Source of the DNA: Candidatus Chlorobium antarcticum
GTDB taxonomy: Bacteria > Bacteroidota > Chlorobiia > Chlorobiales > Chlorobiaceae
DNA: 58,907 nt
Direction of reading: 5' to 3'
Assembly (NCBI GenBank): GCA_030765725.1
Contig: JAVCDF010000009.1
Location: 1 to 58,907 of the forward strand
Shown piece after piece: positions 8,411 to 17,113 of the stretch; position 1 is the stretch's first letter, and each line of letters starts with the position of its first letter. The notes under the pieces are model-generated. The model made no database searches. It saw only the letters and a program-made list of their open reading frames with translations, and had not been told where the DNA came from. The position numbers were made by a program, and so were the translations under genes.

Positions 8411-9019
8411 TCAGTCGTCTTCAACCTCTTCCCAGCCCGTTACCATGGCTTTGATGTTTGAAGTGATGGTATGGCCTGTTGTGGTCATATAAACATGCAT
8501 GATAACAAAGCCGACGAGAAGATAGGCGAGAAGGGTATGGATATAGGCTATCGGTGCAAGAAGGGCCGGGTCCATGCCGAGAGCAACAAGTTCATTGAAA
8601 TAGAAATAGATGAACCCGACGATTATCTGTGCCGGAAGACCCACAAGGGTGAGCATCAGATAGGTGATGCGCTGCAGGGGGTTAAGCCTTGAAATCTCGT
8701 TTTTCTTGAATGGATGCGGCTCATTTCTGAAAATGCCGTTCATGTAGTAGCGTGCCTGCAGGAGGATTTTATCCAGCAGGTTGCCCTCTGTCAGATACTG
8801 ACGGAAATCACCGGTGGTGATGTACCAGAAAAAGGCGAGGAGTATAAATGCCAGCAGTCCCATTGCAAAGTAGTTGTGCATTTGAAACGCGGCTTCATAG
8901 CCCATCAGTTTGAAGAGTCCATGGATTTCCATGCCCGAAAAGAGAAGTGCGAAGATGATCAGTGCCTGCATCCAGTGCCAGAATCTCTGAAACCTTGCAT
9001 AGAGATAGACTTTTCTCAT
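8411..9019 (-). CDS. Membrane b-type cytochrome partner of the octaheme cytochrome
   Basis: A 202-residue protein with four or five hydrophobic helices, resembling the cytochrome b561 / NiFe-hydrogenase b-subunit / PhsC type family. Histidines at 15, 48, 161 and 175 within or next to helices are candidate axial ligands for two b hemes. Its start overlaps the octaheme cytochrome stop by four bases (ATGA), so the two are translationally coupled. By family analogy it exchanges electrons between the quinone pool and the periplasmic octaheme subunit; the direction is not shown by sequence. Confidence 0.85.
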   Translation of the reverse strand: MRKVYLYARFQRFWHWMQALIIFALLFSGMEIHGLFKLMGYEAAFQMHNYFAMGLLAFILLAFFWYITTGDFRQYLTEGNLLDKILLQARYYMNGIFRNEPHPFKKNEISRLNPLQRITYLMLTLVGLPAQIIVGFIYFYFNELVALGMDPALLAPIAYIHTLLAYLLVGFVIMHVYMTTTGHTITSNIKAMVTGWEEVEDD

Positions 9020-10623
9020 TCTCCTTCCTCCTGTTTCATTTTCTTTTGTGTTGTATATCTCATGATGCTGTGCACAATGATGCCGATAAGCGAACCGAAT
9101 GTGACGATGAATCCAATAATCTCAACCAGAGGGTTCATGTCGCGTCCAGGGAGGTAGAATCCTCCAAGCGACTCAAGCCTTCCTCCATGAGAATGGCATT
9201 CAACGCAGCCCATTGCGTCCTCTTTGGGTGAAACCATGTGCGAGATTGGCCAGTACATTTCGGTTTCTACGAAACCGTATTTACCACTGTATTTCAGTTC
9301 AGCATTCTCCATACCTGCTTTAATGGCTTTATCCCATGAGAAGTCAGACCAGTATGCGCCAGACCCTTTGGGTCCGTGAAGTTTTGGCTTGACAAAGCGT
9401 TTGAGCTGAGTATCGTAAGGCTGTTTCCCGCGATGTACCTTGAAGGGCCAGATTCTTGAGAGTGTGTCGCCGGCTTTTCCGTCAGGGTGGTTTATCTGCA
9501 CAATGCTGCGATCGTCGAAAGTGGTCAAGAAGGTTGTATAGTTCATCTGACCGTTGAACCAGCGGTATTCCGGATCAATATTCTTTTCCCAGCGGAATTC
9601 ACCTTTCTTGGTGATGTAGGTTGGGTGACCGGTTGAATCTTTTTTGACGATCATCTTCCCTTTGTCGTCAAACTTTCCGGCTTTTGACCAGTCCCACCAC
9701 ATTTTTGTGGCGCGCTCTTTGGCTATCTGCGGGATATGGCAGGTTTGGCAGGCAACTTTGTCAATATGGTCGTTGAGTTTTTTGTTTGTCTTGTGCGGTG
9801 TGGTTCCGTGGCATGAACTGCAAGTTGTGGGGAAGTCGTCGGGGAGGGGATAGTCAAGCCCATGTTTGTCGAATGCGGTGGGTTCATAACGGCTACCAGG
9901 AACCTGATGCCCTTCTGTTTTGTGGCAGTCGACGCAGGTCATGTTGAGCTCACCTTTTCCGGAGGCCATGTGGATGTCGAGCGACCGGTCGGGTTTCAAG
10001 AGCGAGTTGTCGAGGTCGCCATGTTTTACCGCGTCTGCTCCGCCACCCTCAAAATGGCAGCTTCCACAGTTGTGCCTGTCGGGGTTCTGAACATGCCGGG
10101 CTATATGAGAGAGGTCAACTTTTTTGTAAGTCTTTTTTTCCTGGACAGTTGTTTGATATGCAGGGTGGCCTGCGCCTGCGGGAAGTTTTTTATAGGTACC
10201 TGTGCCGTCATGGCAAATAAGGCAGTCCACATTTTCCTGACTGGCGAAATCGAATTTTTTGTCTTTCCATCCATACCCGATATGGCACGAAGTGCATCGG
10301 GGCTCATTACCCTCAACTGAAATGCAGAAGTTGTTGACAACATGCTGTTTCCCGAGCACCTTTCCGTCTTTCATAGGCACTTCCCATGTCCAGTGTTTGG
10401 TCCGGTGAATCTGGCTGGATGCTTCTGTGTGGCATTCAAGGCAAGCTTTTGTTACTTCTGGTCCATTTTTGAAGTTCCTTTTGAGCTGCGGGAATTTTGT
10501 GTGGTCCGCCGTTGATTTTGTGATCTTGTCAACCGGATGGTGATACACTTCTGCTGTAACCGTGGAAGTGATAAACAGGGAGAGGAGAACCGGAACGAAC
10601 CGGGTCATCAGCAGTTTATGCAT
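9016..10623 (-). CDS. Octaheme c-type cytochrome, tetrathionate reductase (OTR) family, membrane-anchored
   Basis: 535 residues with a signal peptide (1-24, ending TVTA) and exactly eight CXXCH motifs, starting at residues 61, 110, 134, 186, 230, 268, 292 and 473. The wide gap before the last heme and the overall length match the OTR-family octaheme cytochromes. The Shewanella member reduces tetrathionate and some nitrogen compounds in vitro and has a Lys-ligated active-site heme; the true substrate here is unknown. A hydrophobic segment at 499-520 followed by a Lys-rich tail anchors the C-terminus in the inner membrane with the hemes in the periplasm. It is coupled to the downstream cytochrome b gene. 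Confidence 0.92.
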   Translation of the reverse strand: MHKLLMTRFVPVLLSLFITSTVTAEVYHHPVDKITKSTADHTKFPQLKRNFKNGPEVTKACLECHTEASSQIHRTKHWTWEVPMKDGKVLGKQHVVNNFCISVEGNEPRCTSCHIGYGWKDKKFDFASQENVDCLICHDGTGTYKKLPAGAGHPAYQTTVQEKKTYKKVDLSHIARHVQNPDRHNCGSCHFEGGGADAVKHGDLDNSLLKPDRSLDIHMASGKGELNMTCVDCHKTEGHQVPGSRYEPTAFDKHGLDYPLPDDFPTTCSSCHGTTPHKTNKKLNDHIDKVACQTCHIPQIAKERATKMWWDWSKAGKFDDKGKMIVKKDSTGHPTYITKKGEFRWEKNIDPEYRWFNGQMNYTTFLTTFDDRSIVQINHPDGKAGDTLSRIWPFKVHRGKQPYDTQLKRFVKPKLHGPKGSGAYWSDFSWDKAIKAGMENAELKYSGKYGFVETEMYWPISHMVSPKEDAMGCVECHSHGGRLESLGGFYLPGRDMNPLVEIIGFIVTFGSLIGIIVHSIMRYTTQKKMKQEEGE

Positions 10624-10734
10624 TATTGATTATTTTGGGGTACTGACAGAAATTTTATGATCCAATAAAGCAATGTACGCATATCTTTTGGATATATAAC
10701 AACATAACAATTGTTTACTGCCGTTGTCCGGCGA

Positions 10735-10754
10735 CCTGAAACCATTGTTTCAGG
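10735..10754. terminator. Hairpin overlapping the stop of the exonuclease-fold gene
   Basis: CCTGAAAC (10735-10742) and GTTTCAGG (10747-10754) form a perfect 8-bp stem with a 4-base loop. It spans the stop codon of the leftward gene. No T-run follows, so it may be a weak terminator or an mRNA 3'-end structure. The remaining ~110 bases to the octaheme start are AT-rich and probably hold its promoter. Confidence 0.4.
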
Positions 10755-11775
10755 GGTCGGTACGCACTTTGAGTAGCAGGGGAAGATGGTCGGAAAATCC
10801 TCCGCTGTATTGCCCGCTTTCATATGTTCGCCATGGGTATTTGCTGTTCTTTCTGAACATGGGGGAAATTGAGAAACAGCTGAATGGTTCGTCGTCAAGG
10901 CGCAGCCCTCTATTTTCAAGCATCCCGACGGAAACAAGCATCTGGTCTATCTGTTCCCAGTGCCCCCGGTAACGGTAGCTTCCCTCGTCTTCATGGCCAT
11001 TCCAGCAGTTGTATAGATATTTAGTTGGTTTGCGGAGCACATGCTGTCTGTTGAAGGACGAACCGAGTGTCTTCTTCAGTGACCGGTCACCGGGTTCATC
11101 GTTGAAGTCGCCCATTATAATTATATCAGCCTGTGGATTGCTGTGCAGAAGACTGTCGGTTATTGCCCGGGCAACGGTTGCAGCGGCAATGCGTTTCTTT
11201 TCAGTCCAACGGGTATCGAATGCGCGGGATGGCCAATGGTTGAGCAGCAGGTGAAGCTGGTGTTCGTCTACCTTAAAACCCGCAACAACAATATCTCTTG
11301 TCGGTCGCCCCTCAAGAGGAACACGGTATGCCTTCATCCCTGTGGGAATAAGTGTTTTCGGGTTGTATGCAAGGGCAACATCAATTCCGCGGATGTCGGG
11401 CGAGTTGTGATGGATGGTTTGGTAGTCGACCTGGCGGACTCTGTCCATGGTTGCCTTCAGAACGGCATTATTTTCAACTTCACAGACGGCGACAATGTCT
11501 GGGAAGCGTCCGTAGGCGGGGTGCTTTTCTATTGCTGAAAGCACAAATGCTATGCGCATCTGTTTCAGCTTGAGTTTTTTTTCAGTCCAGTGCAGTTTGC
11601 CCGACGGGGTGAAGTCGCTGTCGTTCGTTGAGGGGTCGTCGTGGGTATCAAAAAGGTTTTCAAGGTTCCACCACATAATAAGGCGCTGCGCCTCCGGCGG
11701 GTTGGCTTTTAATAACAAAGGATGTGAAATAAAGAGAAGCGGCAGCAAGAATAAAAGTGAGTGTTTTTTTTGCAT
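10750..11775 (-). CDS. Secreted endonuclease/exonuclease/phosphatase-fold protein
   Basis: 341 residues with an N-terminal signal peptide (MQKKHSLLFLLPLLF, to about residue 24). The EEP/DNase I-fold motifs are visible: WWNLENLFD near 35, a metal-ligand Glu in VCEVENN, LLLNHWPSR, IMGDFNDEPGD and a C-terminal SDHLPLL. This fold includes nucleases, sphingomyelinases and inositol phosphatases; signal-peptided bacterial members often act on extracellular DNA or phosphate esters. The specific substrate is not determinable. It precedes the octaheme gene on the same strand with 126 bases between. Confidence 0.85.
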   Translation of the reverse strand: MQKKHSLLFLLPLLFISHPLLLKANPPEAQRLIMWWNLENLFDTHDDPSTNDSDFTPSGKLHWTEKKLKLKQMRIAFVLSAIEKHPAYGRFPDIVAVCEVENNAVLKATMDRVRQVDYQTIHHNSPDIRGIDVALAYNPKTLIPTGMKAYRVPLEGRPTRDIVVAGFKVDEHQLHLLLNHWPSRAFDTRWTEKKRIAAATVARAITDSLLHSNPQADIIIMGDFNDEPGDRSLKKTLGSSFNRQHVLRKPTKYLYNCWNGHEDEGSYRYRGHWEQIDQMLVSVGMLENRGLRLDDEPFSCFSISPMFRKNSKYPWRTYESGQYSGGFSDHLPLLLKVRTDP

Positions 11776-11881
11776 GCGGCCCTGCCATGGATTATTTTTT
11801 CTTTCCGATTTTGATTGTGTAACTTAATCGGGATTTTTCCGGTTATCAATTTTTTTTCATCTACTGACGAAGGGAGTCCGT

Positions 11882-12268
11882 ATGGCCCAAAAACAAGATG
11901 TCAAGAATCGCGCTAAAGATATTCTTGAAGAGACTCTTGACAGGGAAGCGGCAATCGTTCTGGCAAGGATTTCCGAAGAGATGCAGATGATGTTTCAGGC
12001 GCATCCAGATCCTACGAGAGAGGATGTGGTTAAAATTGTGACAGCCTATTTTCTTGAAAAAGGGAAGTCAGAACCTTTTATTGAGGATTGGATTACCACC
12101 TCTGAAGAGTATGGCCGTGCGCGTGGATTGAGTAAAAAAGACCAACCTGGTGCCATGCTTTCCGATCTTGGCGTTTTCCGGTTCATGAACTTTCTCAAGG
12201 AAAAAGGGCTGACTGATGACCAGATCACCATTGTCCTTACCGGTGCGGTGCAACAGGCTGCTTCTTGA
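11882..12268 (+). CDS. Conserved-looking hypothetical protein, 128 aa
   Basis: I do not recognise a family. The product is soluble, charged and probably all-helical, with no Cys and no membrane segment. It starts basic (MAQKQDVKNRAKDIL) and ends QQAAS. A GGGAG lies eight to nine bases before the ATG, one of the clearer ribosome sites in this window, which supports a real gene. It stands alone ahead of purC and diverges from the exonuclease-fold gene. Confidence 0.75.
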   Translation: MAQKQDVKNRAKDILEETLDREAAIVLARISEEMQMMFQAHPDPTREDVVKIVTAYFLEKGKSEPFIEDWITTSEEYGRARGLSKKDQPGAMLSDLGVFRFMNFLKEKGLTDDQITIVLTGAVQQAAS

Positions 12269-12336
12269 CATTTCCTTCCGGTTGCCGAAGCTTCATTTTG
12301 TTTTCTCCATGCCCTTGTTTTTTTCGATAATAACAA

Positions 12337-12364
12337 TTGACAATACCAACAGATTAGCTACCAT
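12337..12364 (+). promoter_or_regulatory. Putative promoter giving a near-leaderless purC transcript
   Basis: TTGACA (12337-12342) is followed after 16 bases by TACCAT (12359-12364). Transcription would begin about six or seven bases later, at or next to the purC ATG at 12370. No Shine-Dalgarno is seen before that ATG. The -10 box is imperfect, so this is a prediction. Confidence 0.45.
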
Positions 12365-12369
12365 ATATA

Positions 12370-13080
12370 ATGAATAAGACCACATTGCTTCACGAAGGCA
12401 AGGCAAAAAAAGTTTTTTTGACAGATGATGCCGATCTTGTCATTCAGGAGTTCAAGGATGACGCAACAGCATTCAATAACAAGAAGAAAGGATCCATTGC
12501 CGATAAAGGGGTTGTGAACAATGCAATTTCCTGCAGGCTTTTCACCATGCTTGAAGGGCATGGGGTACATACGCATCTTGTTGAGAAGCTGTCCGACCGC
12601 GATATGCTCTGCCGCCGGCTCGATATTATCAAGGTCGAGGTTGTTGTGCGCAACATTGCAGCCGGCTCAATGGTGAGGCGTTATGGATTTACCGAGGGAA
12701 CTGTTCTTGCCAAGCCGATAGTCGAATTCTATCTCAAGGATGATGATCTTGATGATCCTCTGATGATTGCGGAACATGCAGTTGCCCTCGGGGTTGCTTC
12801 AATGGACGAGCTGGCTGTTCTTAAATCGCGGGCCGAGGCCATCAACAATGTGCTGAAAAAGTTTTTTGCCGACAGACAGCTCAAGCTTGTTGATTTCAAG
12901 CTTGAGTTCGGGCGCCATAAGGGAGAAATTCTGCTTGGTGATGAAATCAGCCCCGATACCTGCCGCTTCTGGGATCTTGATACCGATGAGAAGATGGACA
13001 AGGACCGTTTCCGGTTTGACCTAGGTGGTGTGGAAGACGCATACAGCGAGGTGCAGCGCAGAGTTCTTGATCTGGACTGA
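12370..13080 (+). CDS. purC: Phosphoribosylaminoimidazole-succinocarboxamide synthase (SAICAR synthetase)
   Basis: ATP-dependent ligase joining CAIR and aspartate in purine synthesis. 236 residues, the short bacterial form. Family marks are LLHEGKAKKVF at the start, DDATAFN, KGVVNN, the RNIAAGSMVRRYG segment and FKLEFGRHKGEILLGDEISPD (seen as FKLEFG and LGDEISPD). No Shine-Dalgarno lies upstream. No other pur genes adjoin; purB is about 37 kb away on the other strand. Confidence 0.95.
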   Translation: MNKTTLLHEGKAKKVFLTDDADLVIQEFKDDATAFNNKKKGSIADKGVVNNAISCRLFTMLEGHGVHTHLVEKLSDRDMLCRRLDIIKVEVVVRNIAAGSMVRRYGFTEGTVLAKPIVEFYLKDDDLDDPLMIAEHAVALGVASMDELAVLKSRAEAINNVLKKFFADRQLKLVDFKLEFGRHKGEILLGDEISPDTCRFWDLDTDEKMDKDRFRFDLGGVEDAYSEVQRRVLDLD

Positions 13081-13123
13081 GTGATGATATTGCAAAAAAG
13101 AACAGGAATCGAGGGGTTGGGTT

Positions 13124-13768
13124 ATGATTGAGGACGCGCTGGTCTGGCTGCAACAGGCTGACCCCTCTGCTGTTTATGGGTTTCTTTTTTTGATGGCTTT
13201 TCTTGAAAATGTTTTCCCTCCCATTCCCGGAGACCTTCCTGTAGCATTCATTGGTTCGCTGATTCACCTGAGCCCTATATCATTTGCAGGTGCACTGGTT
13301 TCAGCTTCTTTTGGGTCCACAGTCGGGTTCATGCTGCTGTTTCTTCTCAGCCGTCATTTCGGCATCAGGCTCTATGCTGAAGGCGAAACCACAGCCAGGC
13401 ATTGGCTATCGAAAGGCGCATATCGCCTTTTTCCGCCATCGAATATGGTTGCATTGCGCAGGAAGTATGCCGCCCACGGTTATCTTGCCATTCTGGCAAA
13501 CCGGTTTCTTTTTGGATCAAGGGCGGTAATATCCATTATGGCAGGCTTGATGCATCTGAAAGTGATGAGGGTGCTTGGTGCTGCAATGGTGAGTGCATTT
13601 GCATGGAACGCGCTACTGCTTTACGCTGGAGGGCTTCTGGGAGGAAACTGGTCGCAGATCGGCAGGTATGCGGCACTCTTTTCGCTTCCCGTAACAATGG
13701 GGGGACTTTTAATCTTGTTTCTTTCCCTCCGCCGTTATTTCAACTGGCGAAAACAACAGGAAGAGTGA
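13124..13768 (+). CDS. DedA family membrane protein
   Basis: 214-residue integral membrane protein of the DedA/SNARE-associated (VTT) family. The family signature FLENVFPPIPGD is at about 26-37, with a glycine-rich re-entrant segment after it, and the basic FLFGSRAVISIMAG region at about 128-141. Four or more hydrophobic segments. DedA proteins flip lipids such as undecaprenyl phosphate or phosphatidylethanolamine and affect envelope stress; which lipid is handled here is unknown. It lies 43 bases after purC. Confidence 0.88.
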   Translation: MIEDALVWLQQADPSAVYGFLFLMAFLENVFPPIPGDLPVAFIGSLIHLSPISFAGALVSASFGSTVGFMLLFLLSRHFGIRLYAEGETTARHWLSKGAYRLFPPSNMVALRRKYAAHGYLAILANRFLFGSRAVISIMAGLMHLKVMRVLGAAMVSAFAWNALLLYAGGLLGGNWSQIGRYAALFSLPVTMGGLLILFLSLRRYFNWRKQQEE

Positions 13769-13857
13769 CTTTTTTTTGTTATTTCCACAGAGCCCTGTAA
13801 CTTTACATCTTTTGTATTGTCGCTTACATCTATTCAACTGAAAGCTGCTGTAACTCC

Positions 13858-14769
13858 ATGGCACAAGATCTAAAACGCTATCCGGCTGAAAAAAAAGGCA
13901 AGCTGCTCGAGCTTGCAACTCTTGACGACCTTAAAGTCATGGCCCGTCAGGTCCGGCGTGACATTGTCAGAATGCTTGCCCTTGCCAACTCTGGCCACAC
14001 AGGCGGCTCGCTTGGTATGGCAGATATTTTTACGGCGCTCTATTTCCGCGTGCTGAACCATCGCCCGCATGACTTTCAGGACCATCATGGTCAGGACCTT
14101 CTTTATCTTTCCAACGGACACATTGCTCCCGTATGGTACAGCGTGCTGGCCCGTTCCGGATACTTTCCCGTTGAGGAGCTTGCCACACTCCGCCAGATCA
14201 ACTCCTACCTGCAGGGGCATCCCACATGCGAGTCGGGGTTGCCGGGTATCAGAATAGCTAGCGGGTCTCTCGGCCAAGGCCTTTCGGTTGCTGTTGGGGC
14301 GGCCAAAGCGATGAGGATGGATGGATGTGACGGCAAAGTGTTTTGCCTGATGGGAGATGGTGAATGCCAAGAGGGCCAGATATGGGAAGCCGCCATGAGT
14401 GCTGCCCATTTCGGTCTTGGCAACATCATCGGCATTGTCGACTTTAACAATCAGCAGATTGACGGAGAGGTATCCAGCGTAATGGGTATTGAGCCTTTCG
14501 CCGATAAATGGAAATCGTTCGGCTGGAATGTTTATCATTGCGACGGTAATGATATTGAAGATTTTATTGCGACCATCGGGAAAATTAAGGCTGTGGGCTC
14601 TACCGATAGACCCTCTGTTGTGCTGGCCGTTACGGTTATGGGCAAGGGTGTGCCGTTTTTTGAGGGAACAATGCCCGACAATAGCAACTGGCACGGGAAA
14701 CCCCCTTCAAAAGAAGATGCTGCAAAAGCTCTTGAGATTCTTTCAGAAACCGTTTATGGCGACTTTTAG
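13858..14769 (+). CDS. Transketolase, N-terminal (TPP-binding) subunit
   Basis: 303 residues covering only the thiamine-diphosphate pyrophosphate-binding half of transketolase. Marks are NSGHTGGSLGMAD at about 41-53, SNGHIAPVWY, GSLGQGLSVAVGAAKA, and the TPP motif GDGECQEGQIWEA with NNQQIDG after it. Split transketolases need a C-terminal partner of about 310 residues, but the next gene is rsmD, so the partner must be elsewhere. It serves the pentose-phosphate or terpenoid precursor routes. It is 15 bases upstream of rsmD. Confidence 0.88.
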   Translation: MAQDLKRYPAEKKGKLLELATLDDLKVMARQVRRDIVRMLALANSGHTGGSLGMADIFTALYFRVLNHRPHDFQDHHGQDLLYLSNGHIAPVWYSVLARSGYFPVEELATLRQINSYLQGHPTCESGLPGIRIASGSLGQGLSVAVGAAKAMRMDGCDGKVFCLMGDGECQEGQIWEAAMSAAHFGLGNIIGIVDFNNQQIDGEVSSVMGIEPFADKWKSFGWNVYHCDGNDIEDFIATIGKIKAVGSTDRPSVVLAVTVMGKGVPFFEGTMPDNSNWHGKPPSKEDAAKALEILSETVYGDF

Positions 14770-14784
14770 GCAAGTATTTATAGA

Positions 14785-15321
14785 GTGCAAATAATCGCAG
14801 GGGCATACAGGGGAAGAAAAATAAGAACAACATCGTCGCTCGATGTTCGTCCCTGCAGCAGTCGTGTTAAAAAGTCGCTTTTCGATACCCTCACCCACAG
14901 GATTGATTTTGAGGCAGCGAAGGTCCTTGATCTGTTTGCCGGGTTCGGTTCCCTTGGTTTTGAATCACTCAGCCGTGGTGCAGCCTCTGTCACTTTTGTT
15001 GATCGTCATCCTGAATCTCTCCGCTCACTGCGAGAGACGGCCCGCGAACTTGCTTTGGAAGATCAGCTCAGCATAGTCGACGAAGATGTTCCTGAGTTTT
15101 TGTGCCGATATAGTGGCAAGGCTGATCTGGTGTTCTGCGATCCTCCCTACTCCTGGCAGGATTATAATGGGTTGATTGAGAGCATAATGAAAGACGGCTG
15201 CCTCAATGATGAGGGCTTTTTGCTTATTGAACACAGTGGCCGCCTTGATTTAACCGGATCTCCGAATTACCGGTTTCACAAAGATTACGGGATGACAAGA
15301 GTCACTTTTTTTCAGCACTGA
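14785..15321 (+). CDS. rsmD: 16S rRNA (guanine-966-N2)-methyltransferase RsmD-like
   Basis: SAM-dependent methyltransferase of 178 residues. It opens with [11 protein letters not shown], the RsmD signature, and has [16 protein letters not shown], the SAM site [14 protein letters not shown] and the catalytic CDPPYSW at about 117-123. The start is GTG 14785. It is followed after 13 bases by coaD, the common rsmD-coaD pairing, which supports the assignment. Confidence 0.92.
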   Translation: MQIIAGAYRGRKIRTTSSLDVRPCSSRVKKSLFDTLTHRIDFEAAKVLDLFAGFGSLGFESLSRGAASVTFVDRHPESLRSLRETARELALEDQLSIVDEDVPEFLCRYSGKADLVFCDPPYSWQDYNGLIESIMKDGCLNDEGFLLIEHSGRLDLTGSPNYRFHKDYGMTRVTFFQH

Positions 15322-15334
15322 GAAAACCCTGGCC

Positions 15335-15847
15335 ATGAAACGGAAAGTGAAGAAGGCTATCTATCCGGGGACTTTCGACCCCTTTACCAACGGCCATCTT
15401 GATGTGCTTGAACGGGCTGTTACCCTGTTTGACGATGTGACGGTGGTCATTGCCGTCAACAGCAGCAAGCAGGCCCTGTTCAGCTTCCAGGAGCGCCGTG
15501 ACATGATTCTGGAGATCACGGCCGGTCTCGAGGGCGTTCATGTTGATGTACTGCAGGACGGGCTTCTTGCCGATTATGCACGCAATGCCGGGGCAACTGC
15601 CATTATCAGGGGGGTGCGCCAGGTCAAGGATTTTGAGTATGAGTTCCAGCTGTCACTTCTCAATCGGCATCTTTATCCCGAGGCCACCACGGTCTTTCTC
15701 ATGCCCAATGTCAAGTTTACCCATATTGCCTCCTCAATTATCCGGGAAGTAGGCATGCTCGGTGGTGATGTTGGTAAGTTTGTGCATCCATCGGTGCTGA
15801 AGATGCTGGAGCGGAAAAGGGCGGAAGCCGCATGTATCGGTTCATAA
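15335..15847 (+). CDS. coaD: Phosphopantetheine adenylyltransferase
   Basis: Adds AMP to 4'-phosphopantetheine in coenzyme A synthesis. 170 residues. It has [19 protein letters not shown] at 9-27 with the nucleotidyltransferase (T/H)xGH motif [20 protein letters not shown] and the C-terminal SSIIREV. It follows rsmD directly. Confidence 0.95.
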   Translation: MKRKVKKAIYPGTFDPFTNGHLDVLERAVTLFDDVTVVIAVNSSKQALFSFQERRDMILEITAGLEGVHVDVLQDGLLADYARNAGATAIIRGVRQVKDFEYEFQLSLLNRHLYPEATTVFLMPNVKFTHIASSIIREVGMLGGDVGKFVHPSVLKMLERKRAEAACIGS

Positions 15848-15891
15848 CAGGAACGAATTCATTTCAATTGTAACAAAAATTCATATACCCT

Positions 15892-17100
15892 ATGTCCACT
15901 CCTCTCTCTCCTGCTGACAAATACCTGACCAAGAGGGTCAAGAGCATGCAGGAATCCCAGACCATGCGTATTTCAGCCCTTGCTAACTCCATGAAGGCGG
16001 AGGGTGCTGATGTTGTGAGTCTTTCAGCAGGAGAGCCCGACTTCCCGACCCCTGACTTCGTCAACCGGGCAGGCATAGATGCTATTTCAGCAGGCTTTAC
16101 CCGATACACAGCCAACTCGGGCATAATGGAATTGAAGAAGGCCATAGCGGACAAGTTCCTCCGCGATAATGCACTTGAGTTCCAGACCAACCAGATAATG
16201 GTGAGCAACGGGGGCAAGCAGACGCTTGCCAACACCTTTCTTGCGCTTTGCCAGGAAGGCGACGAGGTAATTGTTCCCGCTCCCTACTGGGTCAGTTTTC
16301 CAGAAATGGTCCGTCTTGCGGGTGCCACTCCCGTAACGGTTGAAACATCGTTGGAGCACAACTACAAAATGACCCCTGAGCAGCTGCTTGGTGCAATAAC
16401 TCCAGCAACCAAAATGCTGGTGCTCAACTCGCCCTCAAATCCTTCCGGAGCGGTTTACAGCGAGGCTGAGATACGAGGCCTTATGAAGGTGCTTGAAGGG
16501 CGTGAAATATTTGTGATTTCTGACGAGATGTACGATATGATCGTGTATGGTGGAGGACGGCCGTTTTCCCCGGCACGGGTTGAATCAATGAAAGATTGGG
16601 TGATTGTAAGCAACGGAGTATCGAAAACCTACGCCATGACCGGTTGGCGAATCGGTTACCTTGCCGGACCCAAATGGATTATTGATGCCTGCGATAAAAT
16701 TCAGTCGCAGACCACCTCCAACCCCAATGCCATAGCTCAGAAGGCCGCCGTTGCAGCCCTCACCGGCGACCAGAGTATTGTTGAAGAACGACGGGCGGAA
16801 TTTGAGAAGCGGCGTGACTTCATGTTTCGGGAACTCAACAGCATCCCCGGCATTGAGGCTATTCTTCCTGAGGGTGCCTTTTATATTTTCCCCTCTATCA
16901 GAGGAGTGATTGGCAAAACTTTTGGCGGAAGGGTCATGAAGGATTCTGCAGATGTGGCCGAATACCTTCTCAAGGAGCATTTTGTTGCCACCGTTCCGGG
17001 CGATGCTTTCGGAGCCCCCGAGAATCTTCGGCTCTCTTATGCGGCATCGCTTACCTCTCTCCAGGAGGCGGTCAATCGCATCAGAACAGCCTTTTCATAA
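15892..17100 (+). CDS. aspC: Aspartate aminotransferase (class I/II PLP enzyme)
   Basis: 402-residue PLP enzyme, likely interconverting aspartate and oxaloacetate. [12 protein letters not shown] at 43-54, [11 protein letters not shown] at 179-189, VISDEMYD at 208-215 and the Schiff-base lysine K245 in [13 protein letters not shown] match the 1-beta aspartate aminotransferase group, some of which also act on prephenate. No Shine-Dalgarno is evident before ATG 15892. The acyltransferase gene begins 13 bases after its stop. Confidence 0.9.
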   Translation: MSTPLSPADKYLTKRVKSMQESQTMRISALANSMKAEGADVVSLSAGEPDFPTPDFVNRAGIDAISAGFTRYTANSGIMELKKAIADKFLRDNALEFQTNQIMVSNGGKQTLANTFLALCQEGDEVIVPAPYWVSFPEMVRLAGATPVTVETSLEHNYKMTPEQLLGAITPATKMLVLNSPSNPSGAVYSEAEIRGLMKVLEGREIFVISDEMYDMIVYGGGRPFSPARVESMKDWVIVSNGVSKTYAMTGWRIGYLAGPKWIIDACDKIQSQTTSNPNAIAQKAAVAALTGDQSIVEERRAEFEKRRDFMFRELNSIPGIEAILPEGAFYIFPSIRGVIGKTFGGRVMKDSADVAEYLLKEHFVATVPGDAFGAPENLRLSYAASLTSLQEAVNRIRTAFS

Positions 17101-17113
17101 GGCCGCGCAGTTG

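Noticed and set aside
13870-14694. 274-codon open frame antisense to the transketolase gene
   Set aside because: It mirrors the codon structure of a clear TPP enzyme, and its His/Met/Asn-rich product has no family features.
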